From: Methanimicrococcus blatticola | GTDB taxonomy: Archaea > Halobacteriota > Methanosarcinia > Methanosarcinales > Methanosarcinaceae | Direction: 5' to 3' | Assembly (NCBI RefSeq): GCF_004363215.1 | Contig: NZ_SNYS01000009.1 | Location: 1-64,000 of the forward strand | DNA: 64,000 bases | In this document: piece by piece, positions 18,525 to 26,991 of the stretch | Layout: each line of letters opens with the position of its first letter | Position numbering within the stretch: the stretch's first letter is position 1 | Program-made: the position numbers and the translations under genes | Notes under the pieces: model-generated | Seen by the model: only the letters and a program-made list of their open reading frames with translations | Databases searched by the model: none | What the model was told of the DNA's origin: nothing

Positions 18525-18821
18525 TTATTTTTCTTCAACAATAATCGCGTTTGTTAAAACGCTTTGAATTCTCAGTTCTGCGATTTTTTGATATTTTTCG
18601 GAAGCGAAGCAGGTTTCCAATTTTTCCCGTGTTTCAAATCGAATAATGATGACGCGGTCAGGTTCCTAATCGCCCGTAAAGACAGAGATATTTTCACTTC
18701 GGGCGAGGTATTCGCCGCCGAAGCTCTCAACAATCGGTTTGACTTTTTCAATATATTCGTCATACCTCGGTCTTTTTTCGGGATCCTGAATCATAACGCT
18801 GACGATGAAATAAGCAGGCAT
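18525..18821 (-). CDS. DUF1330 family protein with in-frame amber codon (possible pyrrolysine)
   Basis: Reading from ATG 18821 (GAGGAA site upstream) to TAA 18525 gives a 98-residue DUF1330 protein: MPAYFIVSVMIQDPEK, an ESFGGEYLARS strand, FTGD, EPDRVIIIRFE, CFASEKYQKI and the ending VLTNAIIVEE. The length is normal for the family. Codon 52 (18668-18666) is TAG; the frame continues unbroken for 46 conserved-looking codons. Family members usually carry Trp here (GDW-x-P-x-R), one base from TAG. Either UAG is decoded as pyrrolysine, or this is a recent nonsense mutation. It is monocistronic, convergent with the surface-protein gene. Family function is unknown (dimeric ferredoxin-like fold). Confidence 0.75.
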
Positions 18822-19019
18822 ATTTGTTCCTCTTCATTCCTCTTCGTTCTTTTCATTCATTTCGAATTATTCTCATATAATCACTTGGTAGCTCCATATT
18901 TATTTTGGAGTTTTAAGTTCAAAAAATAATTTGGATATATTTATAATCATCTCTGTTATATTCAAAATATAATTATTTACATTCAATCACATATATATTT
19001 ATAGACAACTTATTTACAT

Positions 19020-19044
19020 GTTGTCAATCACCCTGGTTGACAAC
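19020..19044. promoter_or_regulatory. 8-bp inverted repeat
   Basis: GTTGTCAA (19020-19027) and TTGACAAC (19037-19044) form a perfect dyad with a 9-nt spacer, placed just after an AT-rich tract and at the 3' edge of the reading-frame remnant at 19048. It could be an operator or the end of a decayed element. Confidence 0.35.
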
Positions 19045-19047
19045 GGA

Positions 19048-19308
19048 TCAGATTTTTGCCGGTTTTTTTCCATAAAAATCGATGAATGTAGAGAACTCGG
19101 TCGAATGGGGGACATCGTCATGAACACGCAAGAAGAATCGGGACATGCTTTCGAGGAACTTGATGACGTTTGTCGCGCACGGGTAATCATCTGATCCGTA
19201 AAAACGTCCTCTGATATTTCTGTAACGTAACTCTCTAAAAACAGGACAGAATTTCAAAAAACACCCTGAACCAAACACACATACCCTAATTAAAAACAAA
19301 AATCCCAA
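19048..19308 (-). pseudogene. Possible gene remnant (about 65 credible codons)
   Basis: The minus-strand frame is open for 86 codons. Its C-terminal 60 or so residues (ELRYRNIRGRFYGSDDYP, then FLESMSRFFLRVHDDVPHS, ending FIDFYGKKPAKI) look like genuine protein, while the first 20 residues look non-coding and no ribosome site is visible. I could not place the family. It may be the tail of a transposase or another decayed gene, since the surrounding spacer is full of inverted repeats. Confidence 0.3.
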
Positions 19309-19340
19309 ATAACCTATAAAAACGGAAAAAACTGAAAAAC

Positions 19341-19490
19341 CGAAACATCGGTTTTGTCTCTCTCAAATTCGAACGCCATCTCCCATCAAAACGAATAAAT
19401 CGGCGTTCGAATTTTGGTTCCTTTTTTCAAAAAAATTGTTCGCTTCGCTCACAATTTTTCATAGCGGGGGGCGGTGTTTGTGAAACACTT
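19341..19490. other. Highly structured intergenic segment
   Basis: Several inverted repeats lie in a row: ACCGA/TCGGT near 19340; AAATTCGAACGCC (19365-19377) with GGCGTTCGAATTT (19402-19414), a perfect 13-bp stem; AAAAATTGT with ACAATTTTT (about 19430-19459); and GTGTTTgtgAAACAC (about 19473-19487). From 19530 a GGTCGCCGCGCGCG motif followed by TTTTTCAAAA resembles the GC-rich end of the dispersed element. No ORF is convincing. Confidence 0.5.
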
Positions 19491-19631
19491 CTCGTTTTAT
19501 GGTTTCGTCTCTTAAAGATGTAACATACAGTAATTTGCGGGTGACGGTCGCCGCGCGCGTGAAAGCGTCGGGTTTGAAAATTAGAAAATCCGAATTGCGT
19601 TTTTCAAAAAAAACAAAAAAAAGTTTTGAAC

Positions 19632-20546
19632 TTATTCGTCCAAAACCATTAACTTCAAAAGAACAGCCTTCTGAGCATGTAATCTGTTTTCTGCCTGGTC
19701 GAAAACGACGGAATGCGGGCCGTCGATGGCACCTGCTGTGATTTCCAAGCCGCGGTGAGCGGGCAGGCAGTGCATGACAATAACGTCCGGCTTTGAAACG
19801 GCGATTAATTCTTCATTAATTTGGTAGCCTTCAAAATCCTTGAGACGCTTCTGTTCTTCTTCTTCATCACCCATGGAAACCCAAACGTCGGTGTATAAAA
19901 TGTCGGCGTCTTTTGCTGCTTCCAGCGGGTTGTCCGTAATTGTTAAAACACCGCCGAGTTCCCTTGTTTTGGCAACGAATTCTTCTGCGGGTTCATAGCC
20001 TTTCGGGCAGGCGACAACGATTTCCATGCCGACGATGGCGCAGGCGAGCATGAGTGAGTTGCAGACATTGTTGCCGTCGCCGACCCAAACGAATTTCATG
20101 TCGGAAATGCGGTTTTTGTATTCTTTAATTGTTAAAAGATCGGCCAAAACCTGGCACGGGTGTTCCTTGTCGGAAAGCGCGTTAATGACCGGGACGGTGG
20201 CGTTGTCAGCCAATTTTACCAGTGTGTCATGAGAATAAACGCGGGCCATGATGCCGTTTAAATAACGGGATAGCACTTTTGCCGTGTCTTCAACTGTTTC
20301 GCCGCGGCCGAGTTGAATGTCATTGGAATTCAAATAAAGGGCGTGGCCGCCAAGCTCGTTCATGCCGACTTCAAAAGAAACGCGCGTGCGGGTGGAAGAT
20401 TTTTCAAAAATCATGCCCAAGCTTTTGTTTCTTAAGTGGTCCGTAATTTTACCCTGGTTTCTTTTCTCCTTAATCTCTGCAGCCAGGTCCAAGATGCCGT
20501 AAATATCTTCAAGAGATAAGTCCGTCATCGAAAGTAAACTTTTCAT
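19632..20546 (-). CDS. argF: Ornithine carbamoyltransferase
   Basis: A 304-residue OTCase that makes citrulline from ornithine and carbamoyl phosphate for arginine synthesis. The carbamoyl-phosphate loop SSTRTR is at 50-55; [14 protein letters not shown] and the ornithine-binding HCLPAHRG are present. Length is normal. AGGTGA precedes the ATG. It follows purD on the same strand with a gap of about 66 bp and may be co-transcribed with it. Confidence 0.95.
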   Translation of the reverse strand: MKSLLSMTDLSLEDIYGILDLAAEIKEKRNQGKITDHLRNKSLGMIFEKSSTRTRVSFEVGMNELGGHALYLNSNDIQLGRGETVEDTAKVLSRYLNGIMARVYSHDTLVKLADNATVPVINALSDKEHPCQVLADLLTIKEYKNRISDMKFVWVGDGNNVCNSLMLACAIVGMEIVVACPKGYEPAEEFVAKTRELGGVLTITDNPLEAAKDADILYTDVWVSMGDEEEEQKRLKDFEGYQINEELIAVSKPDVIVMHCLPAHRGLEITAGAIDGPHSVVFDQAENRLHAQKAVLLKLMVLDE

Positions 20547-20612
20547 TTTCTTTCACCTAATTTCTTAAAACACACTGAAACCGTTTTTCTTTTTGTTTTA
20601 TCGTTATCCGTT

Positions 20613-21956
20613 TTATTTTTCAGAACGCAGTTCATTCATATGGTCAATTCTTTTTTGAACCAAAGCCTGCGTTCCGATATCTCTTCTGAAAAACAGATCA
20701 CCTTTGACACTCTTATCAAGCGCGTCCTGAGCTATTTTTTCAGCTTCCGTAATTGTTTCTGCCAAACCGACAACACCGATTGAACGGGATCCGGTTGTGT
20801 AAATTTTTCCGTCTTTTTCATAGACGCTGGAGTAATAAACGATCAAATCAGCATTTGGTCCGGTTGACGCGTCCGCAATGACGCCGTTTGCCAAAACCGT
20901 CACTTCCGTATCCTTTTTCGGATCATCAGGGTAGCCGGCGGGAACCGCGTATTTACAAACGGTCGCCTTGTTTGAAAATTTAACAGTCATTTTGTCTAAT
21001 GTTCCATCAGCAACCGCTTTCATAATTTCAACCATGTCGGTTTCAAGCAATGAAAGCACATTCATGGCTTCCGGGTCGCCGAAACGCGCGTTGTATTCAA
21101 TCAATTTCGGGCCGCGTTTCGTTAAAATAAACTGACCGTAAAGCATTCCTTTAAATTCGTCGCCCGTTTCTTTCGGGAAAGCCGCGACGGTGTCTTTCAT
21201 AATTTTCTTGGCGGTGTCATATTCTTCCGATTGGATGAACGGCAAAAGCGCGCCTGCATTTGTGTAAGCGCCCATGCCGCCTGTGTTGGGGCCGATATCG
21301 CCTTCATAAGCGCGTTTGTGATCCTGCGCGGTCGGGCAGAACGCCAAGTTCTTGCCGTCGACAAATGCCTGAAGCGTGAATTCTTCGCCGATAAATCTTT
21401 CTTCAATGACAACGCTGTCGCCTTTTAACACTTCTTTTGTGTATTCTTTGGCGGCTTCAATATCGGGGAGCTGGTCACCCATCACTTTGACGCCTTTGCC
21501 ACCGGTTAAGCCGGCCGGTTTGACGGCAACATCTTTTAATTTGTCAATAAAAGCGGCCGCTTCGTCATAATTTGTAAAAACGGCGTATTCGGGATTTCCG
21601 TCGATGCCGTATTTTTCAATAAATTTACGCGCCCACGCTTTGTCGGTTTCAATTCGGGCGCATTCTTTTTTCGGCCCGACAGCGGGAATGCCTGCGTCCC
21701 AAAGCGCATCCGAAACGCCGGCGGAAAGCGGTGCTTCGGGGCCGATGAACGCCATGTTGACGCCGTTTTCTTTAGCGAATGCGGCAATTGCTGCGGCATC
21801 CTTTTCATCATGAATAAACACATCTTCAGAAAGAGCGGCAATGCCCGGATTTTTTTTAGACATCACTGTGTAGAGAAGCGGTTTTTGCGGGCTTCTTTTT
21901 ACCGCTGCTGCAATCGCATGTTCACGGCCGCCGCCGCCGACTAATAAAATCTTCAT
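20613..21956 (-). CDS. purD: Phosphoribosylamine-glycine ligase
   Basis: A 447-residue GARS enzyme, the second step of purine synthesis. Visible: N-terminal [23 protein letters not shown], the ATP-grasp region [24 protein letters not shown] and [22 protein letters not shown] lies upstream of the ATG. PurF, the previous enzyme, is at 60.2 kb and Prs, which makes its substrate, is at 43.2 kb. Confidence 0.95.
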   Translation of the reverse strand: MKILLVGGGGREHAIAAAVKRSPQKPLLYTVMSKKNPGIAALSEDVFIHDEKDAAAIAAFAKENGVNMAFIGPEAPLSAGVSDALWDAGIPAVGPKKECARIETDKAWARKFIEKYGIDGNPEYAVFTNYDEAAAFIDKLKDVAVKPAGLTGGKGVKVMGDQLPDIEAAKEYTKEVLKGDSVVIEERFIGEEFTLQAFVDGKNLAFCPTAQDHKRAYEGDIGPNTGGMGAYTNAGALLPFIQSEEYDTAKKIMKDTVAAFPKETGDEFKGMLYGQFILTKRGPKLIEYNARFGDPEAMNVLSLLETDMVEIMKAVADGTLDKMTVKFSNKATVCKYAVPAGYPDDPKKDTEVTVLANGVIADASTGPNADLIVYYSSVYEKDGKIYTTGSRSIGVVGLAETITEAEKIAQDALDKSVKGDLFFRRDIGTQALVQKRIDHMNELRSEK

Positions 21957-22182
21957 CGTAGGTTCCTCATAAATTTAAAAAAGTGCCTTTTGAAAAGATA
22001 ATTCAAGAAAAATAACATTATCAGAAATATAAATTCATAAATTGTGTGGTTTAAAATAAACAGCGGATAGAAAAACGTATCCGATAAATTGAGAATTGAA
22101 TAAATCTTTTTTATCTATTTAAGATTACCGACTCAATCGGAAATTATGAAAAAACGAGTGGAGAAGGGTTGTCTCCTTCCTG

Positions 22183-22455
22183 TCAGTTTTTCTTTTTGTT
22201 TTTTTCAAAATTCATTTCAGCCGCTTTCTCACGAATGATGCTTCGAATGACTTCAATTTCATCATCGGTAAAGGTATTTGTATCAACACTGTTATTATCC
22301 TCGTATTTCTTGAGCAAATCCGAGACGGCTTGATTAATAAAATCAGAAACACTGGCAAATTCACCGGCTTCAACAAGCCGATCAATTTTCTTTTTATACA
22401 ACGGGCTGACCGTACCGCTGATAATTGGTTTCTTGCGTGTGTACTCTTTTACCAT
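22183..22455 (-). CDS. Ribbon-helix-helix (CopG/ParD-like) DNA-binding protein
   Basis: A 90-residue protein with an N-terminal RHH pattern: the strand KKPIISGTVSPLYKKKIDRLVE, then FASVSDFINQAVSDLLKKY (helix, turn with SxSDFI, helix). The C-terminal part is a charged helix ending in poly-Lys. ParD-like antitoxins look like this, but no toxin gene lies beside it, so a free-standing regulator is also possible. The ATG at 22455 has no clear Shine-Dalgarno site; the AT-rich region before it may give a leaderless transcript. Confidence 0.65.
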   Translation of the reverse strand: MVKEYTRKKPIISGTVSPLYKKKIDRLVEAGEFASVSDFINQAVSDLLKKYEDNNSVDTNTFTDDEIEVIRSIIREKAAEMNFEKNKKKN

Positions 22456-22686
22456 CAAGGAGTAAAATCGTGGCTGTGCTAATTAAAACTGATTAAAACA
22501 ATTGTTAAACAATTGTATTATTTTTGATTTGATGTTACTGAAAAAATAAAAATAAATGATATCGGTTTGTTTAAATCAAATCCTTCAATTCATCACTTCT
22601 ATCTGAGTCAGTGCATAACTTAATAATAATCAAAAACATATTATGACACGTTCAATCTATCAAAATTAATTCTCGGGAGACGGAAT

Positions 22687-23199
22687 ATGAAAATTTCAAG
22701 TCGATTCAGCATTGCGGTTCACATTGTTCTGACAATTGCCATTCTCGGCAGTAAACAAAAAACGACATCTGATTTCTTAGCTTCCTGTATTTCCGTCAAC
22801 CCGGTCGTTATTCGCCGTATTTTAGGCCAATTGAAAAAAGCCGATTTGGTTGACGTTAAAGCCGGCGAAGGCGGTGCTTTTTTAATCAAAAACGCGTCAA
22901 CATTAACGCTTTTTGATATTTATCAGGCGGTTGAAGTCGTCGAAGATATTTCTTTGTTTAACTCTCACAAACAGCCGGAGCTGAAATGTCCGGTGGATTG
23001 TTCGTCATGCCCGCGACTTACAGGCAGCGAATCGGAAGAATGCCTTGCGCAAGAGTCATGTGATGACTCATCCGGAGAATCATGCTGCTACATCCATAAT
23101 AATATTGAAAATCATTTATTTTCGGCGCAGAAAGCAATGGAAGATTCTTTGAAAGAAACAACGATTCAGAAGATGATTCTGGAACTGTCTGCACTTTGA
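22687..23199 (+). CDS. Rrf2-family regulator with cysteine-rich C-terminal insert
   Basis: A 170-residue Rrf2 winged-helix regulator. The DNA-binding part (1-85) shows MKISSRFSIAVHIVLTIA, VIRRILGQLKKADLV and KAGEGGAFLIK. The family's short Cys region is expanded here: C101, C105, C108, C119, C125, C133 and C134 lie in a Ser/Glu-rich stretch before the last helix. This suggests iron-sulfur or redox sensing. GGGAGA precedes the ATG. An iron-sulfur flavoprotein gene follows about 120 bp later, with an inverted repeat between the two. Confidence 0.8.
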   Translation: MKISSRFSIAVHIVLTIAILGSKQKTTSDFLASCISVNPVVIRRILGQLKKADLVDVKAGEGGAFLIKNASTLTLFDIYQAVEVVEDISLFNSHKQPELKCPVDCSSCPRLTGSESEECLAQESCDDSSGESCCYIHNNIENHLFSAQKAMEDSLKETTIQKMILELSAL

Positions 23200-23237
23200 A
23201 CCAAAGGATTAAATAATAAAACTCTTCTAATCATATT

Positions 23238-23260
23238 GTTGTAACTAATACAGTTACAAC
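23238..23260 (+). promoter_or_regulatory. Candidate Rrf2 operator before the flavoprotein gene
   Basis: GTTGTAAC (23238-23245) and GTTACAAC (23253-23260) are a perfect 8-bp dyad with 7-nt spacing, between the Rrf2 stop and the flavoprotein start. A TTAAATAATA box at 23209-23218 would place transcription initiation at the dyad; an alternative TATA lies near 23287. Confidence 0.5.
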
Positions 23261-23319
23261 GAAAAACGGCTTTCAAGTGAAAAACATATTTTTAAAACCA
23301 TCATATGGTGTGGATTATC

Positions 23320-23856
23320 ATGAAAATTATAGGAATCACAGCCAGCCCTCACGAAAAGGGAAATACAGCAACGCTCGTTCAAAAATCTCTTGAAGCTGTC
23401 GCCGCAAAAGGCGCAGAAACCGAATATGTTAATTTGGCAAAATTAAACATTAACCCGTGCAAAGGATGCTATTATTGTAAATCACATGACACCTGCGTTC
23501 AAAAAGACGACTTCGCCTCCGTCATGGAAAAAGTTGTCAGCGCAGACGGCATTTTAATGGGAAGCCCCGTTTATTTCTTTGACATTACCGCTCAGGAGAA
23601 AGTCTTCATCGACAGACTTTATGCTTGTGTTGACGGGGAACACAAATCCCGCGTTCCGCCGGGAAAGAAAATGGGATTCATTTATTCACAAAACACTCCT
23701 GACAGACATGCATTTGACGTGAACTTGGACAAATACAGCCAAGTGGCCGGTATGCTCGGCATTGAGCCCGTCGGCAAATTCGTCTCTGTCGGCGATGTTT
23801 CCGCAAATCCCGCAGAAATTGACGGCGCCATTGAAATTGCCGAAAAATTATTGTAA
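23320..23856 (+). CDS. Iron-sulfur flavoprotein (Isf family)
   Basis: A 178-residue flavodoxin-fold protein. The FMN loop is TASPHEKGNTATLV, and the compact cluster motif Cx2Cx2Cx5C is C47, C50, C53 and C59, the arrangement known in methanogen Isf. Isf proteins carry FMN and a 4Fe-4S cluster and are linked to oxygen and peroxide reduction. ATG 23320 gives the canonical MKIIGI start; ATG 23305 is possible. Placement behind a cysteine-rich Rrf2 regulator suggests a redox- or oxygen-responsive unit. Confidence 0.85.
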   Translation: MKIIGITASPHEKGNTATLVQKSLEAVAAKGAETEYVNLAKLNINPCKGCYYCKSHDTCVQKDDFASVMEKVVSADGILMGSPVYFFDITAQEKVFIDRLYACVDGEHKSRVPPGKKMGFIYSQNTPDRHAFDVNLDKYSQVAGMLGIEPVGKFVSVGDVSANPAEIDGAIEIAEKLL

Positions 23857-23875
23857 ATCCATTCATTTTTTTGTT

Positions 23876-23895
23876 GTTCCGAGCATTTTCGGAAC
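23876..23895 (+). terminator. Terminator hairpin after the flavoprotein gene
   Basis: GTTCCGA (23876-23882) and TCGGAAC (23889-23895) form a 7-bp stem followed within 10 nt by a run of seven T. Confidence 0.55.
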
Positions 23896-24135
23896 TAACA
23901 ACTTTTTTTCAATCATTTATAATCTTTACTCTCAAGATTTCTAAAATAATGACAAATCGTTACAAATCTCGTTTATTTTTTCAAAATTTCGATTGAAATC
24001 TTTTCATAATTCGGCGACGTTAATCTCAATCTTCTTCTCTTAAAAGCAGAATCGGTGGATTCTTTCATTTTCAATTTATCTTTCAAATTAAATAATGTTC
24101 ACAAGATAACGGTTTATCTTTTATCTATCATATTT

Positions 24136-24164
24136 GTTCATGAACGACCCGAAATGTTTAAATA
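24136..24164 (+). promoter_or_regulatory. Promoter of the alcohol dehydrogenase gene
   Basis: TTTAAATA at 24157-24164 is a strong archaeal TATA box. A perfect 10-bp palindrome GTTCATGAAC lies just upstream (24136-24145). Initiation would fall near 24188, giving a leader of about 60 nt with GGAGAG before the start. The rest of 23896-24135 is AT-rich with no gene. Confidence 0.55.
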
Positions 24165-24248
24165 GCCCCGAATATTCGTCGAAGTTGCAGGTTGAAAAAT
24201 ATCTGTGAGAGAGAGTTAAAATAATTAAAAATTAGGAGAGTGTTAAAC

Positions 24249-25307
24249 TTGAAAGGATTTGCAATGCTTGGCATCGGAAAAGTCGGATGGATCGAGAAGG
24301 AAGCCCCCACACCGGGACCGTACGATGCGATTGTTCGTCCGTTGGCGGTTGCACCATGTACATCTGATATCCACACCGTTTGGGAAGGTGCATTGGGTGA
24401 TCGTAAGGATTTAATTTTGGGACACGAAGCTGTCGGTGAAATTGTGGAAGTCGGATCTGAAGTGAAAGACTTCAAGGTCGGCGACCGCGTTATTGTTCCG
24501 GCAATTACACCGGACTGGCGCTCAGAAGCTGTGCAGCAGGGATACCAGCAGCACTCCGGCGGTATGCTCGCAGGCTGGAAGTTCTCCAACTTCAAAGACG
24601 GTGTTTTCGCTGAAGAATTCCACGTCAATGACGCTGATATGAACTTGGCAATTATGCCCAAAGGCATGTCATTGGAACAGGCTGTTATGCTTCCCGACAT
24701 GGCTCCGACAGGTATTCAGGGTTCCGAACTCGCCCGCATTAAGCCGGGAGAAACGGTCGCTGTTATCGGTATCGGTCCGGTCGGTTTGATGTCTGTTGCC
24801 GGTGCCGCGATTCTCGGCGCAGGAAGATTGTTCGCTGTCGGAAACCGTCAAGTTTGTGTTGATGTTGCCATGGAATTTGGTGCAACTGACGCAATTGACT
24901 ACAAGAAAGGCGACATCGTTGAACAGATCATGAAAGCCACAAACGGAAAAGGCGTTGACGCAACAATCGTTGCCGGCGGTGACTCCAATTCACTCGGACA
25001 AGCCATCGAAATGACCCGTCCGGGCGGAACGATCTCAAACGTCAATTACTTCGGATCCGGCGATTCAATCCCGATTCCGCGTCTTGCTTGGGGCAATGGT
25101 ATGTCTCACAAAGATATCCGCGGCGGACTTGTTGCCGGTGGCCGTCTGAAAATGGAACAGATGGTCGACCTTGCTGTTTACAACCGCATTCAACCCGAAA
25201 AGATGGTCACTCATGTCTTTGACGGATTTGAAAACATGGAGAAGGCTCTCATGTTAATGAAAGAGAAGCCCAAGGACCTGATTAAGCCGGTTGTATTGCT
25301 CGAATGA
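24249..25307 (+). CDS. NADP-dependent secondary alcohol dehydrogenase (zinc, TbADH-like)
   Basis: A 352-residue medium-chain dehydrogenase closely resembling the clostridial/Thermoanaerobacter isopropanol dehydrogenase along its whole length: MKGFAML at the start, VAPCTSDIHTVWEGALG with the catalytic Zn Cys, GHEAVGEIVEVGSEV with the His, TPDWRSEAVQQGYQQHSGGM, LPDMAPTG with the Zn Asp, the GIGPVGLM nucleotide loop and GNRQVC where the NADP-specifying GSRPxC lies. The TTG at 24249 is chosen because it gives MKGFAML, with GGAGAG 8 nt upstream. Codons look optimised for high expression. It probably interconverts 2-propanol-type alcohols and ketones with NADPH. Transfer from Firmicutes is likely but needs a tree. 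Confidence 0.9.
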   Translation: MKGFAMLGIGKVGWIEKEAPTPGPYDAIVRPLAVAPCTSDIHTVWEGALGDRKDLILGHEAVGEIVEVGSEVKDFKVGDRVIVPAITPDWRSEAVQQGYQQHSGGMLAGWKFSNFKDGVFAEEFHVNDADMNLAIMPKGMSLEQAVMLPDMAPTGIQGSELARIKPGETVAVIGIGPVGLMSVAGAAILGAGRLFAVGNRQVCVDVAMEFGATDAIDYKKGDIVEQIMKATNGKGVDATIVAGGDSNSLGQAIEMTRPGGTISNVNYFGSGDSIPIPRLAWGNGMSHKDIRGGLVAGGRLKMEQMVDLAVYNRIQPEKMVTHVFDGFENMEKALMLMKEKPKDLIKPVVLLE

Positions 25308-25390
25308 GCAATTAATAAAACCCCAAAAACGGATTAAAAAAACGTCAATCCCCAAAACACAACCCCCATAGATAAAAAAACCGTAAACAC

Positions 25391-25432
25391 AAAACAAAGC
25401 CGTCTGTTACCATTGCAGACGGCGTTGTTTTT
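25391..25432 (+). terminator. Strong hairpin downstream of the alcohol dehydrogenase
   Basis: AAAACAA-a-GCCGTCTG (25391-25406) pairs with CAGACGGC-g-TTGTTTTT (25416-25432): 8 GC-rich plus 7 AT-rich pairs with one mismatch, ending in T. It is a good terminator candidate. Confidence 0.6.
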
Positions 25433-25757
25433 AAAATAATTTCCTCACTCCGTTCGGAATTTCTCAGGGGCGATGGGAGGGCGGTGCCGGCAGAAAATTG
25501 CTTCTCAATTTTTCGGGCTGCGCCGTTGAGGCGGGGATGACGTTTGCAGAAATCGCTGCATGATTTAATGCGGCTTCGCCGCAATGATTCGAAAACTTTC
25601 TCACTTTAATTCTATTTTTTGGAATTGAAGGGGAGGACGTTTGCAGATTTCTTCTATTTATCAGCTGCGCCGGCGTGCGCAGCTCCCCTCATTTTTTAAA
25701 TTCAGATGAAATGATGATTCGTTTTTCAAAAAAAATAAAATGCGTTTCGTTTTTGTT
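25433..25757. other. Structured GC-rich spacer
   Basis: No gene is seen. Two copies of a GACGTTTGCAGA-type motif occur (about 25541 and 25636). Hairpins: TGCGGC-TTC-GCCGCA (25569-25583) and AGCTGCGC-CGGCGT-GCGCAGCT (25663-25684), the latter enclosed by GGGGAG/CTCCCC. The segment ends in TTTTTCAAAAAAAATAAAA like the tails of the dispersed element. Minus-strand frames here are not convincing. Confidence 0.45.
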
Positions 25758-26273
25758 TTAATTTTCGCTTTCTTCTTGGTAATCGGTTTCATCGTTGTAG
25801 TCGCCGCTGTATTCGGAATCTTGATAAACGGTGTACCCGACGGCATAGGCGTGAACATTTCTTGTGCCGTAATTCAGCAGTTTGAGGACAAAACCTGCAA
25901 TGAACAGGGCGATGACGGAAATGATTGTCAGGGCGAGGCCGAGGATGTTTATAAGGGAGCCGAAAAATGACGGGGCGTGATCTAAGTTCATATAATTGTA
26001 AATACCGAGAATCAGCGGCAGGGCGGCGGCAATGTAAAGCAGATAGGAAACGATTTTTAAATTGTAAATGACGCTTTCTTTGTCATTGTTGAGGTATGAC
26101 GGGAATGCGGTTTCCATTTTCTTGATGAGCGCGGCAATCACGAAGACAATCGCTGTCGGAATGTAAAGAATCGGAAGCGGAAATATGAATATCGGGAGGA
26201 GGAATATTTGAATGACGGAAATGATTAAAAGAATCCAGCCGATTGCGGTAAACGTTTTGTAAAAATCTTTCAT
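25758..26273 (-). CDS. Predicted membrane protein, 171 aa
   Basis: Not recognised as a family. About four hydrophobic helices are visible (roughly 9-28, 30-48, 72-92 and 106-132), separated by short loops, followed by a cytoplasmic-type acidic Tyr/Asp/Glu tail (about 140-171). The tail resembles in style the one on the DUF805 protein at 2237. GAGATGA lies before the ATG. It is followed by nothing on the same strand for 450 bp. Confidence 0.65.
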   Translation of the reverse strand: MKDFYKTFTAIGWILLIISVIQIFLLPIFIFPLPILYIPTAIVFVIAALIKKMETAFPSYLNNDKESVIYNLKIVSYLLYIAAALPLILGIYNYMNLDHAPSFFGSLINILGLALTIISVIALFIAGFVLKLLNYGTRNVHAYAVGYTVYQDSEYSGDYNDETDYQEESEN

Positions 26274-26317
26274 GGTTTCATCTCAAATTTATTTGATAAA
26301 ATTATTTTAAAATTGAA

Positions 26318-26893
26318 TTATTGTTCTTTCACCCATTCAATAAACTTATCCAAAGCGCGTCTGCGATGGGAAATCGTGTTTTTAAATTCGATTCCGAGTT
26401 CGCCGAATGTTTTTCCGTTATAATCAAAAATCGGATCAAACCCGAAACCGCCGTCGCCGCGTTCTTCAAAGGAGATTTTTCCTTCTACGATTCCTGAAAA
26501 TGTGAGCGGCTCTTTTCCGGGTTCACAAAACGCGACGGCGGTTTTGAAATAAGCGTCGCGGTTTGTTTCGTTTTCCATCAATTTCAGGACGCGCGGGTTG
26601 CCGAGATGATCTTCTACAAAACGGGAATAAGGGCCTGGAAATCCGTTGAGGGCTTTGATGAAAATGCCTGAATCATCAACCAAAACCGGAATCTGCAAAT
26701 CTTCGGCGGCGGCTTTAGCGGAAGCGGCGGCAATCGGCTCTAAATCATCGGCCTGAATTTCCGGATAATCCCCTTTATTTTGAATTGCCTCAATGCCGAC
26801 GGCGGCAAGAATTTCTTTGATTTCGGCGAACTTGCCGGCGTTGCCCGTCACGAAAACAATTTTTTCATAAAGGGGTTTTGATTTTTGAGTCAT
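26318..26893 (-). CDS. rdgB: XTP/dITP diphosphatase (HAM1/RdgB)
   Basis: A 191-residue inosine triphosphate pyrophosphatase that removes non-canonical purine NTPs. Visible: the N-terminal FVTGNAGKFAEIKEIL, VDDSGIFIKALNGFPGPYSRFV, the GDGGFGFDPIF motif and SHRRRALDKF near the end. GGGAGG precedes the ATG. It follows kae1-bud32 on the same strand with a gap of about 98 bp, an arrangement seen in many archaea. Confidence 0.93.
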   Translation of the reverse strand: MTQKSKPLYEKIVFVTGNAGKFAEIKEILAAVGIEAIQNKGDYPEIQADDLEPIAAASAKAAAEDLQIPVLVDDSGIFIKALNGFPGPYSRFVEDHLGNPRVLKLMENETNRDAYFKTAVAFCEPGKEPLTFSGIVEGKISFEERGDGGFGFDPIFDYNGKTFGELGIEFKNTISHRRRALDKFIEWVKEQ

Positions 26894-26991
26894 GTCATTT
26901 TTCCTCCCGATTATCTTTTATTTCTTATTTTTATCTTTATTTTCTTTTTTTCATTTTTATTTCTTATTTTTTTCATCATTTTATTTTTTAT

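Noticed and set aside
18564-18929. Plus-strand ORF of 121 codons
   Set aside because: Antisense of the DUF1330 gene, whose family sequence is clear on the minus strand once the TAG is read through.
22183-22455. ParD-type toxin-antitoxin pair
   Set aside because: Only the RHH protein is present; no ParE or other toxin frame adjoins it.
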